From Mycobacterium scrofulaceum (lineage in GTDB: Bacteria > Actinomycetota > Actinomycetes > Mycobacteriales > Mycobacteriaceae): DNA of 39,175 nt. The translations under genes and the position numbers were made by a program. Every line of letters starts with the position of its first letter. Positions within the stretch are counted from its first letter, which is position 1. Positions 16,010 to 25,930 of the stretch are shown piece after piece. A model generated the notes under the pieces. That model saw only the letters and a program-made list of their open reading frames with translations. It was not told where the DNA came from and did not search any database. The DNA lies in assembly GCF_001667885.1 (NCBI RefSeq), contig NZ_LZJW01000124.1:1-39175 (forward strand), in the 5' to 3' direction.

Positions 16010-17854
16010 TCACGCCGCCTGGGGAGTGCCGGGCACGGTGTGCTTTTCCTCCTCCGGCCGCTTGGGCAGGGACTCGTAGTTGTTGATCCGGCCGGCGCCC
16101 CAGGTGAGGGCGGTGATCACCATCAGGGTCAGGAAGAGCACGACGATCCCACCGGCGGTGAACAGCCAAGCCGGCGCGCTCTGGTCGCGTTCGCGCTGCA
16201 GGATCGTGACCTCCAGGACGAACGGCCGCGTGCTGCTCGCCACCGCGGGGACCTCGGGCGCCGGGATGGCGTCGTCGGCCGGCTCGTAGATCGGCACGGC
16301 CGTCATCATGCGGCCGTCCTGCACCCGCAACAGCGTCTTCCAGTCTCCCCACACCGGGACCGGCTGGGTGGACCGGTAGTGCCCCGGCCCGACCTTGGCG
16401 AGCTTGTCGATGATCAGGCCTCGGTCGTTCTGCATCCGCCCCTGCCAGGACAGGATCGTCAGCCAGTCCGGGCTGTCACTGACCATCGTGGGCGGGGAGA
16501 GCATCACGTCGGCCGACACCATCCGCTGCCCCGCGGGGCTGGGCAGATCCGTCAGCATCACCGTGGCCGTGTTCTTCTCCGGCACCCGGATATGCAGCCC
16601 GTTGGCCACCGCGACGCCGATCACCAGCACCGTCAGCGCCACGACGCCGATGCCGAGCCGGCGGCCGGGCAGGCGTTCGCCGGTGAGCACCATGCCGAAC
16701 ATGGCGCCGCACACCCCGGTCAGGACGGCGACCGGCACCGACATGGCCAGCGCCTCGCCCCACATGCTCGTCGGCCACGGGTAGTGGTACACCGCCGCGA
16801 TCCACAGCGACTCCAGCCACAGCCCCACTGTCGCCACCCCGAGGCCGGCGACGGCACCGAAGACCAGCGGGCGCTTGATCAACGGGGTCAACGCCACCAG
16901 CTCGACGACGAGGGCGGGACCCAGGTACAGCGGGAACCAGTTGATCGGGGCACCCAGGATGGGGCCGACGATCAACGCCACCGCGCCCCGCAGCGCGATC
17001 GCGAACACCGCCGCGATGATCGCGGCGCCGCGCCCCATCGTCAGGCGCGCGGCGACGGCCGCGAGCGCGGACGCCGCGGCGATCAGCATCGGCTGGAACA
17101 CCAGCCGGAACTGCGGGACGCCGAAGTCGAACTCGATCTGATAGACGGACAGGCCGATGAACAACCCGCCGAACGACAGGTACCGCAGGAACGTGATGAA
17201 CGTGCCGTGGAATACCTCCCCGGCCTCGTGCGCCTCGCCCTCACGCTCCAGCATCAGCACCGAAAACAGCGAGAAACACGCCCCACCGATCATCATCAGA
17301 TGTGTTGGGCCCCACAGCGTTACGTCTTGACCGAAGATCCGGTGCCAGATGTCGTCGAGCGGGAAGCCGATCATCGCGTACATGCCGCAGCCGGCCATCA
17401 GCAGACCGCCGACGGGCGCGTACCAGTTGCGCGTGATGCGCACCGCCGCGGGGCCCGGCTTGTCGAACGGCAGCACGACCGAGACCATGCCGGCGACGAA
17501 GATCCCGAACAGGCCGATGATGATGAAGTAGTGCGCGGGGTTGGCCAAGGGGCCGGGATCGCGCCCGTTGCCGATGTGCCAGCTGACGTCCCAGATGAAC
17601 CCGAATAGGGCGCAGATGATGAATGTCGTGAAAATCATGACCGGAAGCGCAACCCAATTGGGCCGGTGGAACTTTTCGCCCAGCTTGTCGGCGACCCGGG
17701 TCAGCCACTCGATGCGATGGGTGCGGTGGGCATAACCGACCCACAGCATGACCGCGGCGATGACCACGGCCGCGACCGACAGCCCGATCACCTGGTTGAG
17801 GCCGGCGCCGCGCGCCGGCGCTTCGGCAACGAAAGTGAGTTCCGCCGATGTCAT
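16010..17854 (-). CDS. Large polytopic membrane protein with two D-x3-H-x13/14-H motifs and C-terminal extracytoplasmic domain
   Basis: This 614-residue protein has no function known to me. About ten to twelve helices occupy residues 20-420. Two motifs at helix ends repeat one pattern: Asp89-x3-His93-x14-His108 (DVSWHIGNG...ANPAHYF) and Asp167-x3-His171-x13-His185 (DDIWHRIFG...GPTHLMM). A third polar helix region carries EREGEAHEAGEVFH (203-216). Residues about 421-560 form an extracytoplasmic beta-rich domain containing GPGHYRSTQPVPVWGDWKTLLRV, the G-x-Y...G-x-W pattern of YtkA/FixH-like domains. A last helix (562-585) and a charged tail follow. The frame extends to 17926, but the ATG at 17852-17854 has GGGAGG 8 bases upstream. 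It is the second gene of the four-gene operon. Confidence 0.82.
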   Translation of the reverse strand: MTSAELTFVAEAPARGAGLNQVIGLSVAAVVIAAVMLWVGYAHRTHRIEWLTRVADKLGEKFHRPNWVALPVMIFTTFIICALFGFIWDVSWHIGNGRDPGPLANPAHYFIIIGLFGIFVAGMVSVVLPFDKPGPAAVRITRNWYAPVGGLLMAGCGMYAMIGFPLDDIWHRIFGQDVTLWGPTHLMMIGGACFSLFSVLMLEREGEAHEAGEVFHGTFITFLRYLSFGGLFIGLSVYQIEFDFGVPQFRLVFQPMLIAAASALAAVAARLTMGRGAAIIAAVFAIALRGAVALIVGPILGAPINWFPLYLGPALVVELVALTPLIKRPLVFGAVAGLGVATVGLWLESLWIAAVYHYPWPTSMWGEALAMSVPVAVLTGVCGAMFGMVLTGERLPGRRLGIGVVALTVLVIGVAVANGLHIRVPEKNTATVMLTDLPSPAGQRMVSADVMLSPPTMVSDSPDWLTILSWQGRMQNDRGLIIDKLAKVGPGHYRSTQPVPVWGDWKTLLRVQDGRMMTAVPIYEPADDAIPAPEVPAVASSTRPFVLEVTILQRERDQSAPAWLFTAGGIVVLFLTLMVITALTWGAGRINNYESLPKRPEEEKHTVPGTPQAA

Positions 17855-17942
17855 CGTCAAACCCTCCCAACAGCGCCCGACTGCCTGGCGAGCTGTGATC
17901 CAGCTCGCACGAAGCGGAATGCCCAAATCGCCGGGCGGTCAA

Positions 17943-18113
17943 TCACCGATTTTCGTCGTCGAGCTGCCCGGCGTCCTCGGACTCGTCGGCGGAACGGCGG
18001 TCTTTGAGCGCGACGTAGAGGATCACGCCGACGACGATGATCGCCGGCAGGAACGCCGGGATCGCCAGCAGGATCATGTGGTGGGCCACGTACGTGACGT
18101 GTGGATCGGTCAT
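17943..18113 (-). CDS. Small single-pass membrane protein (56 aa), first gene of the operon
   Basis: A 57-codon frame with ATG at 18111-18113 encodes MTDPHVTYVAHHMILLAIPA followed by a helix (about 13-36), KDRR as a positive-inside boundary, and an acidic tail (SADESEDAGQLDDENR). His5, His11 and His12 lie on the presumed outer side just before the helix. It has the same orientation as the 614-residue gene 88 bases downstream and is the first gene after the divergent bioB promoter region. Small one-helix subunits with acidic tails are common in membrane complexes, so a subunit role is reasonable. This is inference. Gene-like codon use and position support that it is real. Confidence 0.7.
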   Translation of the reverse strand: MTDPHVTYVAHHMILLAIPAFLPAIIVVGVILYVALKDRRSADESEDAGQLDDENR

Positions 18114-18244
18114 GGTAGTGAGATACCCCGGCGGATGGCATGCACTGCGGCCGTTACCCTACTTTGAACACTTTTATTCACAGCCGCCACGACCGTGGGG
18201 CAGGAGGCCGCGCGCTCGGCCACCGACGATGCAGGGGAGTACTG
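18114..18244. promoter_or_regulatory. Divergent control region between bioB and the membrane operon
   Basis: On the plus strand, TACCCT (18155-18160) and TACTTT (18160-18165) both fit the -10 pattern for bioB, about 80-90 bases before its start. TGAAC...TTCA (18165-18180) is an imperfect inverted repeat; TGAAC is one half of the BioQ operator described in Corynebacterium and Mycobacterium, but the second half does not match, so a BioQ site is only a possibility. AGGGGAG (18233-18239) is the bioB ribosome binding site. Confidence 0.4.
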
Positions 18245-19279
18245 GTGACTCAAGCGGCAACTCGACCGGCGACCGGCGCCAACGACGCAGACATCCTCGA
18301 GGTTGCCCGCGAACAGGTGCTCGAGCGCGGCGAGGGGCTGGGCCGCGAGCAGGTGCTGCGGGTGCTTCAGCTGCCGGACGACCGGCTCGACGACCTGCTG
18401 GCGCTGGCCCACGAGGTGCGGATGCGGTGGTGCGGCCCCGAGGTGGAGGTCGAGGGCATCATCAGCCTGAAGACCGGCGGCTGCCCCGAGGATTGCCACT
18501 TCTGCTCGCAGTCGGGACTGTTCGCGTCGCCGGTGCGCAGCGCCCGCCTGGACGTGCCCAGCCTGGTCGAGGCGGCCAAGCAAACCGCCAAGTCCGGCGC
18601 CACCGAGTTCTGCATCGTGGCCGCCGTGCGCGGGCCCGACGAGCGGTTGATGGCCCAGGTCGCGGCAGGCATCGAGGCGATCCGCAACGAGGTCGAGATC
18701 AACATCGCCTGCTCGCTGGGGATGCTGACCGCCGAGCAGGTCGAGCAGCTCTCGCAGATGGGTGTGCACCGCTACAACCACAACCTGGAAACCGCCCGCT
18801 CGTTCTTCACCAACGTGGTGACCACCCACACCTGGGAAGAGCGTTGGCAGACCTTGTCGATGGTGCGCGACGCCGGCATGGAGGTGTGCTGCGGCGGCAT
18901 CCTGGGCATGGGCGAGACGCTCGAGCAGCGCGCGGAGTTCGCCGCCGAGCTGGCCGAGCTGGGGCCCGACGAGGTCCCGCTGAACTTCCTCAACCCGCGG
19001 CCCGGCACACCGTTCGGCGACCTGGAGGTGCTGCCGGCGGCCGAGGCGCTGAAGTCGGTGGCCGCCTTCCGGCTGGCCCTGCCGCGCGCGATGCTGCGGT
19101 TCGCCGGGGGCCGCGAGATCACCCTCGGTGACCTGGGCGCCAAGAAGGGCATGCTGGGCGGCATCAACGCCGTCATCGTCGGCAACTACCTGACGACACT
19201 CGGCCGGCCGGCCGAAGCCGATCTGGAACTGCTCGACGACCTGCAGATGCCGATCAAGGCGCTCAACGCGACTTTGTAA
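18245..19279 (+). CDS. bioB: Biotin synthase BioB
   Basis: BioB is a radical-SAM enzyme that inserts sulfur into dethiobiotin to make biotin. The radical-SAM [4Fe-4S] cluster ligands are Cys80, Cys84 and Cys87 in CPEDCHFC. Later conserved segments include [23 protein letters not shown] and [13 protein letters not shown], the last two in the region that holds the sulfur-donating [2Fe-2S] cluster. The GTG at 18245 follows AGGGGAG by 5 bases and gives 344 residues; the frame itself extends upstream to 18140. The next gene, bsaP, starts six codons' distance or less downstream, so bioB, bsaP and the DUF2567 gene are one transcript. Confidence 0.96.
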   Translation: MTQAATRPATGANDADILEVAREQVLERGEGLGREQVLRVLQLPDDRLDDLLALAHEVRMRWCGPEVEVEGIISLKTGGCPEDCHFCSQSGLFASPVRSARLDVPSLVEAAKQTAKSGATEFCIVAAVRGPDERLMAQVAAGIEAIRNEVEINIACSLGMLTAEQVEQLSQMGVHRYNHNLETARSFFTNVVTTHTWEERWQTLSMVRDAGMEVCCGGILGMGETLEQRAEFAAELAELGPDEVPLNFLNPRPGTPFGDLEVLPAAEALKSVAAFRLALPRAMLRFAGGREITLGDLGAKKGMLGGINAVIVGNYLTTLGRPAEADLELLDDLQMPIKALNATL

Positions 19280-19284
19280 GAGAC

Positions 19285-19521
19285 TTGGAGACTGTGGTTC
19301 GGGATCTGGGCGCTCCGGTCAGCGCGGGCGTCTACAACGTCTACACCGGCGAATTGGGGGGCACCGCGGTGCCGACAGCGGCGCAGTTGGGTTTGGAACC
19401 GCCGCGGTTCTGCGCGGAATGCGGGCGCCGGATGGTGGTCCAGGTCCGGCCCGACGGCTGGCGGGCGCGGTGCTCGCGGCATGGCCAGGTCGACTCCGTC
19501 GACCTGGAGGCCCAGCGATGA
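19285..19521 (+). CDS. bsaP: Biotin synthase auxiliary protein BsaP (Rv1590 type)
   Basis: This 78-residue protein sits 5 bases after bioB and matches the position and size of Rv1590, which is known in mycobacteria as an auxiliary protein needed by BioB to convert dethiobiotin to biotin. The C-terminal half holds FCAECGRRM (Cys43, Cys46) and RARCSRHG (Cys63, His66), a C-x2-C...C-x2-H set suited to bind zinc or an iron-sulfur cluster. The N-terminal half ([20 protein letters not shown]) is unlike any domain I recognise. The TTG start fits the expected length; a GTG at 19294 preceded by GGAG is an alternative. Its stop overlaps the next ATG (ATGA). Confidence 0.85.
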   Translation: METVVRDLGAPVSAGVYNVYTGELGGTAVPTAAQLGLEPPRFCAECGRRMVVQVRPDGWRARCSRHGQVDSVDLEAQR

Positions 19522-20171
19522 CCGTGCACGCGCATACCCAGCCGGACGCCGTCGCGAGAAGGTCACGGGCGCGCGCGATCGCCGTCGTCGGGGTGGTGCC
19601 CTTGGCGGCCGGCGTGCTGGCCGGCGGTCTGTGGGCGTGGATCGCCCCGCCGATCCACGCCGTGGTGGCCCTCACGCGCGCCGGTGAACGGGTTCACGAC
19701 TACCTCGGCAACGAGTCGCAGCACTTTTTCGACGCGCCCTGCCTGATGCTGGGCGTGCTCACCGTGCTGGCGGTGGTGGCGCCGGCGCTGGCGTGGCAGT
19801 GGCGCGCACGCCGGGGGCCGGGCATGGTCGTGGCGCTGTCGACCGGCCTGGTGGCCGCGGCCGCGGTCGCGGCGGCCACCGGCGCGGCCCTGGTGCGAAT
19901 CCGGTACGGAGCGTTGAACTTCGACGCGGTGCCGCTGCCCAAGGGGCCGTCGGTCGCCTACGTGATCCAGGCGCCGCCGGTGTTCTTCGCGGGCGACCCG
20001 CTGCGGGTCGCGCTGACCCTGCTGTGGCCCGCCGCGATCGCGGCGCTGGTCTACGCGGTGCTGGCGGCCGCCGACGCCCGCGACGATCTGGGGGCTATTC
20101 CGCCGCGCGACCGGCCTTCCGATGCGCTGCCGGTCGGAGCGGGCAGCGCCCCGGAGGCGTCCGGGTCATAG
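19518..20171 (+). CDS. DUF2567-type membrane protein (Rv1591 position)
   Basis: A 217-residue protein with about four helices (near 23-45, 76-95, 103-126 and 168-190) and a short soluble loop with [19 protein letters not shown] between the first two. Its ATG overlaps the bsaP stop. Position and size match Rv1591, a conserved membrane protein of unknown function. Linkage to bioB-bsaP suggests a role near biotin metabolism or transport, but nothing in the sequence shows this. The 3' end overlaps the convergent lipase-family gene by 6 bases. Confidence 0.8.
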   Translation: MTVHAHTQPDAVARRSRARAIAVVGVVPLAAGVLAGGLWAWIAPPIHAVVALTRAGERVHDYLGNESQHFFDAPCLMLGVLTVLAVVAPALAWQWRARRGPGMVVALSTGLVAAAAVAAATGAALVRIRYGALNFDAVPLPKGPSVAYVIQAPPVFFAGDPLRVALTLLWPAAIAALVYAVLAAADARDDLGAIPPRDRPSDALPVGAGSAPEASGS

Positions 20172-21506
20172 CGGACGGCGGTGAATCCTGCGGCCGAGGA
20201 TGACCTTGGCCGCGATCCTGGTGAGCCGCGCCATGCCGACGTAGGTCATCGGGTGGAACATCGTCGGCCAGGTGGTCCGGATCAGGTGCTCGGTGAGCGG
20301 CCGGCCGTCGAACCGGTCGGTGAGCCAGCGCAGCGTCATCGGCGCCGACAGCGGGTGCAGCAGCATGTGCTCGTTGAACGCGTCCCGGTGGTAGGTCACC
20401 TGGGCGCCCCCGGCCGAATAGGCGTCGGCGAGCACGTCGATGTCCTTGACGTCGATGAGATAGTCGTGGACGGCCTGCACGATCAACACCGGCGGCGTCG
20501 GCACCGCGACACCCAGCTTGATGTTCTCGAACACGTGCGTGACCTCGGGCGTCGACAGGATGGCATCGAGCGGCTCGTCGAGGTAGTCGCCCATGTTCTT
20601 GCCGGCCATCCGGACGACGGCCTCCACGGTGGTCATCTTCTCCAGCGACTCGAGCAGGGCGCGGCCCTCCTCGTTGCTGTGCTCTTTGATCACCCGGTCG
20701 AGCTCGGGGTAGATGTGGGCGAGGGCCGCCACCACCAGGGCGGGCAGGCCGGACAGGAAGCTGCCGTTGAGCCGGCGGAACGTGTTGCCGAGGTCCCCGA
20801 CGGGCGATCCCAGCACCGCCCCGACGATGTTCAGCTCGGGCGCGTATTCGGCGCACACCTCGGCGGCCCAGGCGCTGGCCAGCCCGCCACCGGAATAGCC
20901 CCACAGCCCGATCGGCGCCGACGGCGAGAGCCCCAGCCGCTCCGATCCCAGGGCGGCGCGGATGCCGTCCAGCACGCGATAGCCGGGTTCGTACGGCGCG
21001 CCCCACAGGCCCCGCAGGCCCTCGTGGTCGGGCACCGAGACGGCCCAACCCTCGGCGACGGCGGCGATGATCAGGAAGAGTTCGAACTGGCCGATCGACC
21101 CGAGGGCCTTCGCCCGCCGCCGCAGCGCATACGACGGGAAGCAACGGGACGACACGGCGTCGATGGCGCACTGGTAGGACAGCAGCGGGCAGGGGCGTTC
21201 GGGGGCGAGTTCGGCCGGGACGATCACCGTGGTCGCCGCGGCCTCGGGCTCGCCGTTCATGTCCATCGTCCGGTAGAGCAGCTGGACGGCCTTGACGGGC
21301 TGCGGGATCAGCCCCAGGAACGCCAGCTCGACGTCGCGGGAGCGCAGCACGGTACCGGGTTCGGCGTGTTGGAAGCCAAGCGGCGGCTGGTAGAACGGGT
21401 CGTCCGAGGGCAGCAGCGGGCGCACCTTGCGCTGCAGTTCCTCGTGCGGCGGCCGGGCGATCCATTCCGCCCCGCGCGTGCCTGCCAGATTGCCGAGCTC
21501 AGCCAT
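20166..21506 (-). CDS. Secretory-lipase-family alpha/beta hydrolase (Rv1592c type)
   Basis: The 446-residue protein is an alpha/beta hydrolase of the fungal-type secretory lipase (LIP) family, and its length equals Rv1592c. The nucleophile is Ser205 in [15 protein letters not shown] likely catalytic Asp lies in [11 protein letters not shown] and the His in FNEHMLLHP near the C-terminus, giving the usual Ser-Asp-His order. No cleavable signal peptide is visible at the N-terminus. Expected substrates are esters or acylglycerols. AAGGGAG about 9 bases upstream supports the ATG at 21504-21506. It follows nrtR by 162 bases in the same direction, so it likely has its own promoter. Confidence 0.88.
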   Translation of the reverse strand: MAELGNLAGTRGAEWIARPPHEELQRKVRPLLPSDDPFYQPPLGFQHAEPGTVLRSRDVELAFLGLIPQPVKAVQLLYRTMDMNGEPEAAATTVIVPAELAPERPCPLLSYQCAIDAVSSRCFPSYALRRRAKALGSIGQFELFLIIAAVAEGWAVSVPDHEGLRGLWGAPYEPGYRVLDGIRAALGSERLGLSPSAPIGLWGYSGGGLASAWAAEVCAEYAPELNIVGAVLGSPVGDLGNTFRRLNGSFLSGLPALVVAALAHIYPELDRVIKEHSNEEGRALLESLEKMTTVEAVVRMAGKNMGDYLDEPLDAILSTPEVTHVFENIKLGVAVPTPPVLIVQAVHDYLIDVKDIDVLADAYSAGGAQVTYHRDAFNEHMLLHPLSAPMTLRWLTDRFDGRPLTEHLIRTTWPTMFHPMTYVGMARLTRIAAKVILGRRIHRRPL

Positions 21507-21668
21507 TGCGGCTCCCTTCTAGGCCATCCGGCATTCTCGCGTACGAACGGCAGGTAACCAAAACGTAATCGCCGCGCTGCGAGCGACTTCTTCGGTGGCG
21601 GATCCAGGTCGTGCACGTCACTGGTACCCAATTTGTGGCCGCGTCACCCCAGGACGCTTCCCGCAAGC

Positions 21669-22403
21669 CTAACCGGGGCGGCGTTCGCCGGCGTCGAACT
21701 GACCCGGCGGCCGCAGCGCGGCGAATTCGTCGGTGACGCGCAGTTGGGAGTCGGTGAAGTGGTAGAGGGCGGCCGGCCGTCCGCCGCTGCGGCCGGACTG
21801 GGCGATGGTGCCGGTCTGGCTGATCACCCCGCGGCGGACCAGCACCCGCTGCAGATTGGTCGCGTCCACCTGGTAGCCCAGCGCGGCGCCGTAGATGTCG
21901 CGCAGCGTGGAGAGCGCGAATTCCCTTGGGGCTAAGGCGAACCCGAGGTTGGTGTAGGACAGCTTGGCGCTCAGCCGGGCGTGCGCGTGCGTGACCATCG
22001 GGCCATGGTCGAAGGCCATCGGCGGCAGATTGCTCACCGGGTGCCAGCGCGTGTCCGGCGGCAGCTCGGGGGTGGCGGGGGAGGGCACCAGTCCCAGGAA
22101 CGTCGACGCGATGACGCGCGCGCCGGGCACCCGATTCGGGTCGGAGAACACCGCCAGCTGTTCCAGGTGTGCGAGCTCCTTGAGGTCCACCTTCTCGGCG
22201 AGCTGTCGCAGGACGGAGGCGGTCATGTCTTCGTCGTTGCGCAGCCGTCCGCCCGGCAGCGACCAGGCGCCGCGCTCCGGATCCTTGGCACGCTGCCATA
22301 ACAGCACGTTCAGCTGGGGTTTCTCTGTTCGCGGGCCGGTGGTTACCCGGCGAACTTGAAACACCACCGCGAGCACCTCGTGTTCAGTGCTAGTATGGCC
22401 CAT
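21669..22403 (-). CDS. nrtR: Nudix-related transcriptional regulator NrtR of NAD synthesis
   Basis: This 244-residue protein joins an N-terminal Nudix-like domain (about 8-150) to a C-terminal winged-helix domain (about 160-230, with [16 protein letters not shown] and [11 protein letters not shown]). The Nudix box starts correctly (Gly52-x5-Glu58-x7-Arg66) but continues Q-L-A-E-K-V-D-L where active enzymes have E-U-x-E-E-x-G-U. Hydrolysis is therefore probably lost and the domain acts as an ADP-ribose or NAD-derivative sensor, as in known NrtR proteins. It diverges from nadABC across a perfect palindrome and should repress that operon; NrtR control of nadABC is established in M. smegmatis. 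The ATG follows a TATAAT -10 by 7 bases, so its mRNA is probably leaderless. Confidence 0.9.
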   Translation of the reverse strand: MGHTSTEHEVLAVVFQVRRVTTGPRTEKPQLNVLLWQRAKDPERGAWSLPGGRLRNDEDMTASVLRQLAEKVDLKELAHLEQLAVFSDPNRVPGARVIASTFLGLVPSPATPELPPDTRWHPVSNLPPMAFDHGPMVTHAHARLSAKLSYTNLGFALAPREFALSTLRDIYGAALGYQVDATNLQRVLVRRGVISQTGTIAQSGRSGGRPAALYHFTDSQLRVTDEFAALRPPGQFDAGERRPG

Positions 22404-22426
22404 GTTTTCGATTATAAGTCGAAAAC
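22404..22426. promoter_or_regulatory. NrtR operator palindrome overlapping both promoters
   Basis: GTTTTCGA (22404-22411) and TCGAAAAC (22419-22426) form a perfect inverted repeat around TTATAAG. The minus-strand -10 of nrtR (TATAAT, 22411-22416) and a plus-strand TATAAG (22413-22418) for nadA both lie within it. A repressor bound here would shut both genes. It touches the nrtR start codon directly. Confidence 0.85.
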
Positions 22427-22449
22427 CTAGCCGGCTGAAAGGAGCCGCC

Positions 22450-23495
<1,046 letters not shown>

Positions 23496-23499
<4 letters not shown>

Positions 23500-25073
23500 C
23501 CGGCCACCCCGCCTGGACGCACAGCGCCGACGTCGTCGTGATCGGTACCGGCGCCGCGGGATTGGCCGCGGCACTGGCCGCGCACCGCGCCGGGCGCAGC
23601 GTCGTCGTCCTGAGCAAGGCCGACCAGGCGCGCGGGGTCACCGCGACCCACTACGCCCAGGGCGGCATCGCGGTGGTCCTGCCCGACAACGACGATTCCG
23701 TCGATGCCCACGTCGCCGACACCGTGACCGCGGGCGCCGGCCTGTGCGACCCCGAGGCGGTGACCTCGATCGTCGCCGACGGCTATCGCGCGGTGTCCGA
23801 ATTGGTCGGTGCCGGAGCGCGATTCGACGAGGCGGTCCCCGGCCGATGGGACGTCACCCGCGAGGGTGGGCATTCCCGGCGGCGGATCGTGCACGCGGGC
23901 GGCGACGCCACCGGGGCCGAGGTGCAGCGCGCGCTCGACCACGCCGCCCGGCTGCTGGACATCCGCACCGGGCATGTCGGCCTGCGCGTGCTGCACGACG
24001 GCACCGCCGTGACCGGCCTGTCCGTCGCCAATAGGGACGGCTACGGAATCATCCACGCACCCGCGGTCATCCTGGCCTCCGGCGGGCTCGGGCACCTCTA
24101 CGGGGCGACGACCAATCCCGAGGGCTCCACCGGCGACGGCATCGCCTTGGCGCTGTGGGCCGGTGTGGCGGTCAGCGACCTGGAATTCATCCAGTTCCAT
24201 CCCACGATGCTGTACGCCGGCACGGCAGGCGGCCGCCGCCCGCTGGTCACCGAGGCCATCCGCGGCGAAGGCGCCATACTGCTTGACCGGCAAGGCAATT
24301 CGGTCACCGCGGGAGTTCACCCGATGGGCGACCTGGCGCCGCGGGACGTGGTCGCCGCGGCCATCGACACGCGGCTGAAGGCCACCGGCGACCCGTGCGT
24401 CTTCCTCGACGCCCGCGGCATCGACGGTTTCGCGGCCCGCTTCCCGACCGTGACCGCCGCGTGCCGGGCCGCCGGCATCGACCCTGTCCGCCAACCCATC
24501 CCGGTCGTGCCGGGCGCCCACTACAGCTGCGGCGGTGTCGTCACCGACGTGCACGGGCAGACCGAGCTGCCGGGACTGTTCGCGGCCGGCGAGGTGGCGC
24601 GCACCGGCATGCACGGCGCCAACCGGCTGGCATCCAACAGCCTGCTCGAGGGCCTGGTGGTCGGGGGCCGGGCCGGCAGGGCCGCGGCCGCCCACGCGGT
24701 GGCGGCCGGGCGCGTGCGGGCCGTGCCGCCCGAGCCCATCGTCCAGACCGCGCCCGACCGCGCCGAATTGCAGGCCGCGATGAGCCGCGACGCCTCGGTG
24801 GTGCGCGACGCCGCGGGGCTGACCCGGCTGTCCGACGCGCTCTCGGGGGCGCCCGTGCGCGCCGTCGCCGGCCGCCGCGATTTCGAGGACGTGGCGCTGG
24901 CCGTGTCCGCCCGCGCGGTAACCGCGGCGGCCCTGGCGCGCACCGAGAGCCGGGGCTGCCACCACCGCGCGGAGTACCCGGACCCCGCGCCGGAACAGGC
25001 CCGCAGCAGCGTGCTGCGGCTGGCCGAGGACCAGAACACCGTGCTGGTGGAGGCGCTGGCGGCGGTGGGCTGA
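23496..25073 (+). CDS. nadB: L-aspartate oxidase NadB
   Basis: NadB is an FAD enzyme that oxidises L-aspartate to iminoaspartate for NadA. The 525-residue protein has an N-terminal Rossmann motif [17 protein letters not shown] (about 13-29), the THYAQGGIA substrate loop, and the fumarate reductase-like active-site segments [19 protein letters not shown] and [10 protein letters not shown]. The C-terminal helical domain contains [13 protein letters not shown], typical of the succinate dehydrogenase/fumarate reductase flavoprotein superfamily. The start ATG overlaps the nadA stop (ATGA) and the stop overlaps the nadC start, so nadA-B-C are translationally linked. Confidence 0.96.
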
Positions 25074-25924
25074 TGATGCTGCCCGACGAGCGGAGCGCCG
25101 CTCAAGACACCATCCGGCGCGCGCTGGAAGAGGACTTGCGCTACGGGCCCGACGTCACCACGCTCGCGACGGTGCCCGCCGGCGCGGTGGCCACGGCGTC
25201 GATGGTGCCCCGGGAGCCCGGCGTGATCGCCGGCGTCGAGGCCGCCCTGCTGGTCCTCGACGCCGTCCTCGCCGGCGGCTACGAGGTGGTGCACGGTGTC
25301 GAGGACGGCGCCCGGCTGCAGCCCGGCGAGCCGGTGCTGACCGTGCGCGCGGACACCCGCGGCCTGCTGACCGCCGAACGGACCATGCTGAACCTGGTCT
25401 GCCACCTGTCGGGCATCGCCACCACGACGGCGGCCTGGGTCGAGGCCGTGGACGGCACCAAGGCCAAGATCCGCGACACCCGCAAGACCCTCCCAGGCCT
25501 GCGCGCACTGCAGAAATACGCGGTGCGGGTCGGCGGGGGCGTCAACCACCGGCTGGGGCTGGGGGACGCGGCGCTGATCAAGGACAACCATGTGGTGGCC
25601 GCGGGATCGGTGGTCGCCGCGCTGCGGGCGGTGCGCGACGCGGCGCCGGACCTGCCGTGCGAGGTGGAGGTGGACTCCCTCGAACAGCTCGACGAGGTGC
25701 TGGCCGAAAAACCCGAACTGGTGCTGCTGGACAACTTCCCGGTGTGGCAGACGCAGATGGCCGTGCAGCGGCGCGACGCGCGCTCCCCGGGCGTGCTGCT
25801 CGAGTCGTCCGGCGGGCTCAACCTTCAGAACGCCGCCACCTACGCCGCCACCGGGGTGGACTACCTGGCCGTCGGCGCGCTGACGCACTCGGTGCGGGCG
25901 CTCGACATCGGCCTGGACATGTAG
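25073..25924 (+). CDS. nadC: Nicotinate-nucleotide pyrophosphorylase NadC (quinolinate phosphoribosyltransferase)
   Basis: NadC turns quinolinate and PRPP into nicotinate mononucleotide with loss of CO2, completing the branch started by NadB and NadA. The 283-residue protein has LEEDLRYGPDVTT near the N-terminus, then TAERTMLNLVCHLSGIAT, RDTRKTLPGLRALQKYAVRVGGG (substrate-binding Arg/Lys), the metal/phosphate segments EVEVDSLEQL and LLDNF, and LESSGGL near the C-terminus. Two in-frame ATGs overlap the nadB stop (TGATG); I chose the first. The last ~130 bases recur in decayed form at 27577-27696, after the TetR/ADH pair. Confidence 0.96.
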   Translation: MMLPDERSAAQDTIRRALEEDLRYGPDVTTLATVPAGAVATASMVPREPGVIAGVEAALLVLDAVLAGGYEVVHGVEDGARLQPGEPVLTVRADTRGLLTAERTMLNLVCHLSGIATTTAAWVEAVDGTKAKIRDTRKTLPGLRALQKYAVRVGGGVNHRLGLGDAALIKDNHVVAAGSVVAALRAVRDAAPDLPCEVEVDSLEQLDEVLAEKPELVLLDNFPVWQTQMAVQRRDARSPGVLLESSGGLNLQNAATYAATGVDYLAVGALTHSVRALDIGLDM

Positions 25925-25930
25925 GGGTCG

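Noticed and set aside
15653..17608. 651-codon plus-strand frame across the membrane operon
   Set aside because: The translation is His/Arg/Asp-rich low-complexity sequence typical of a shadow frame, while the minus-strand genes have signal peptides, helices and start/stop overlaps.
18165..18180. BioQ operator in front of bioB
   Set aside because: Only the TGAAC half fits the known TGAAC-N3-GTTAC pattern, and bioA and bioF lack it, so I list it only as part of the control region.
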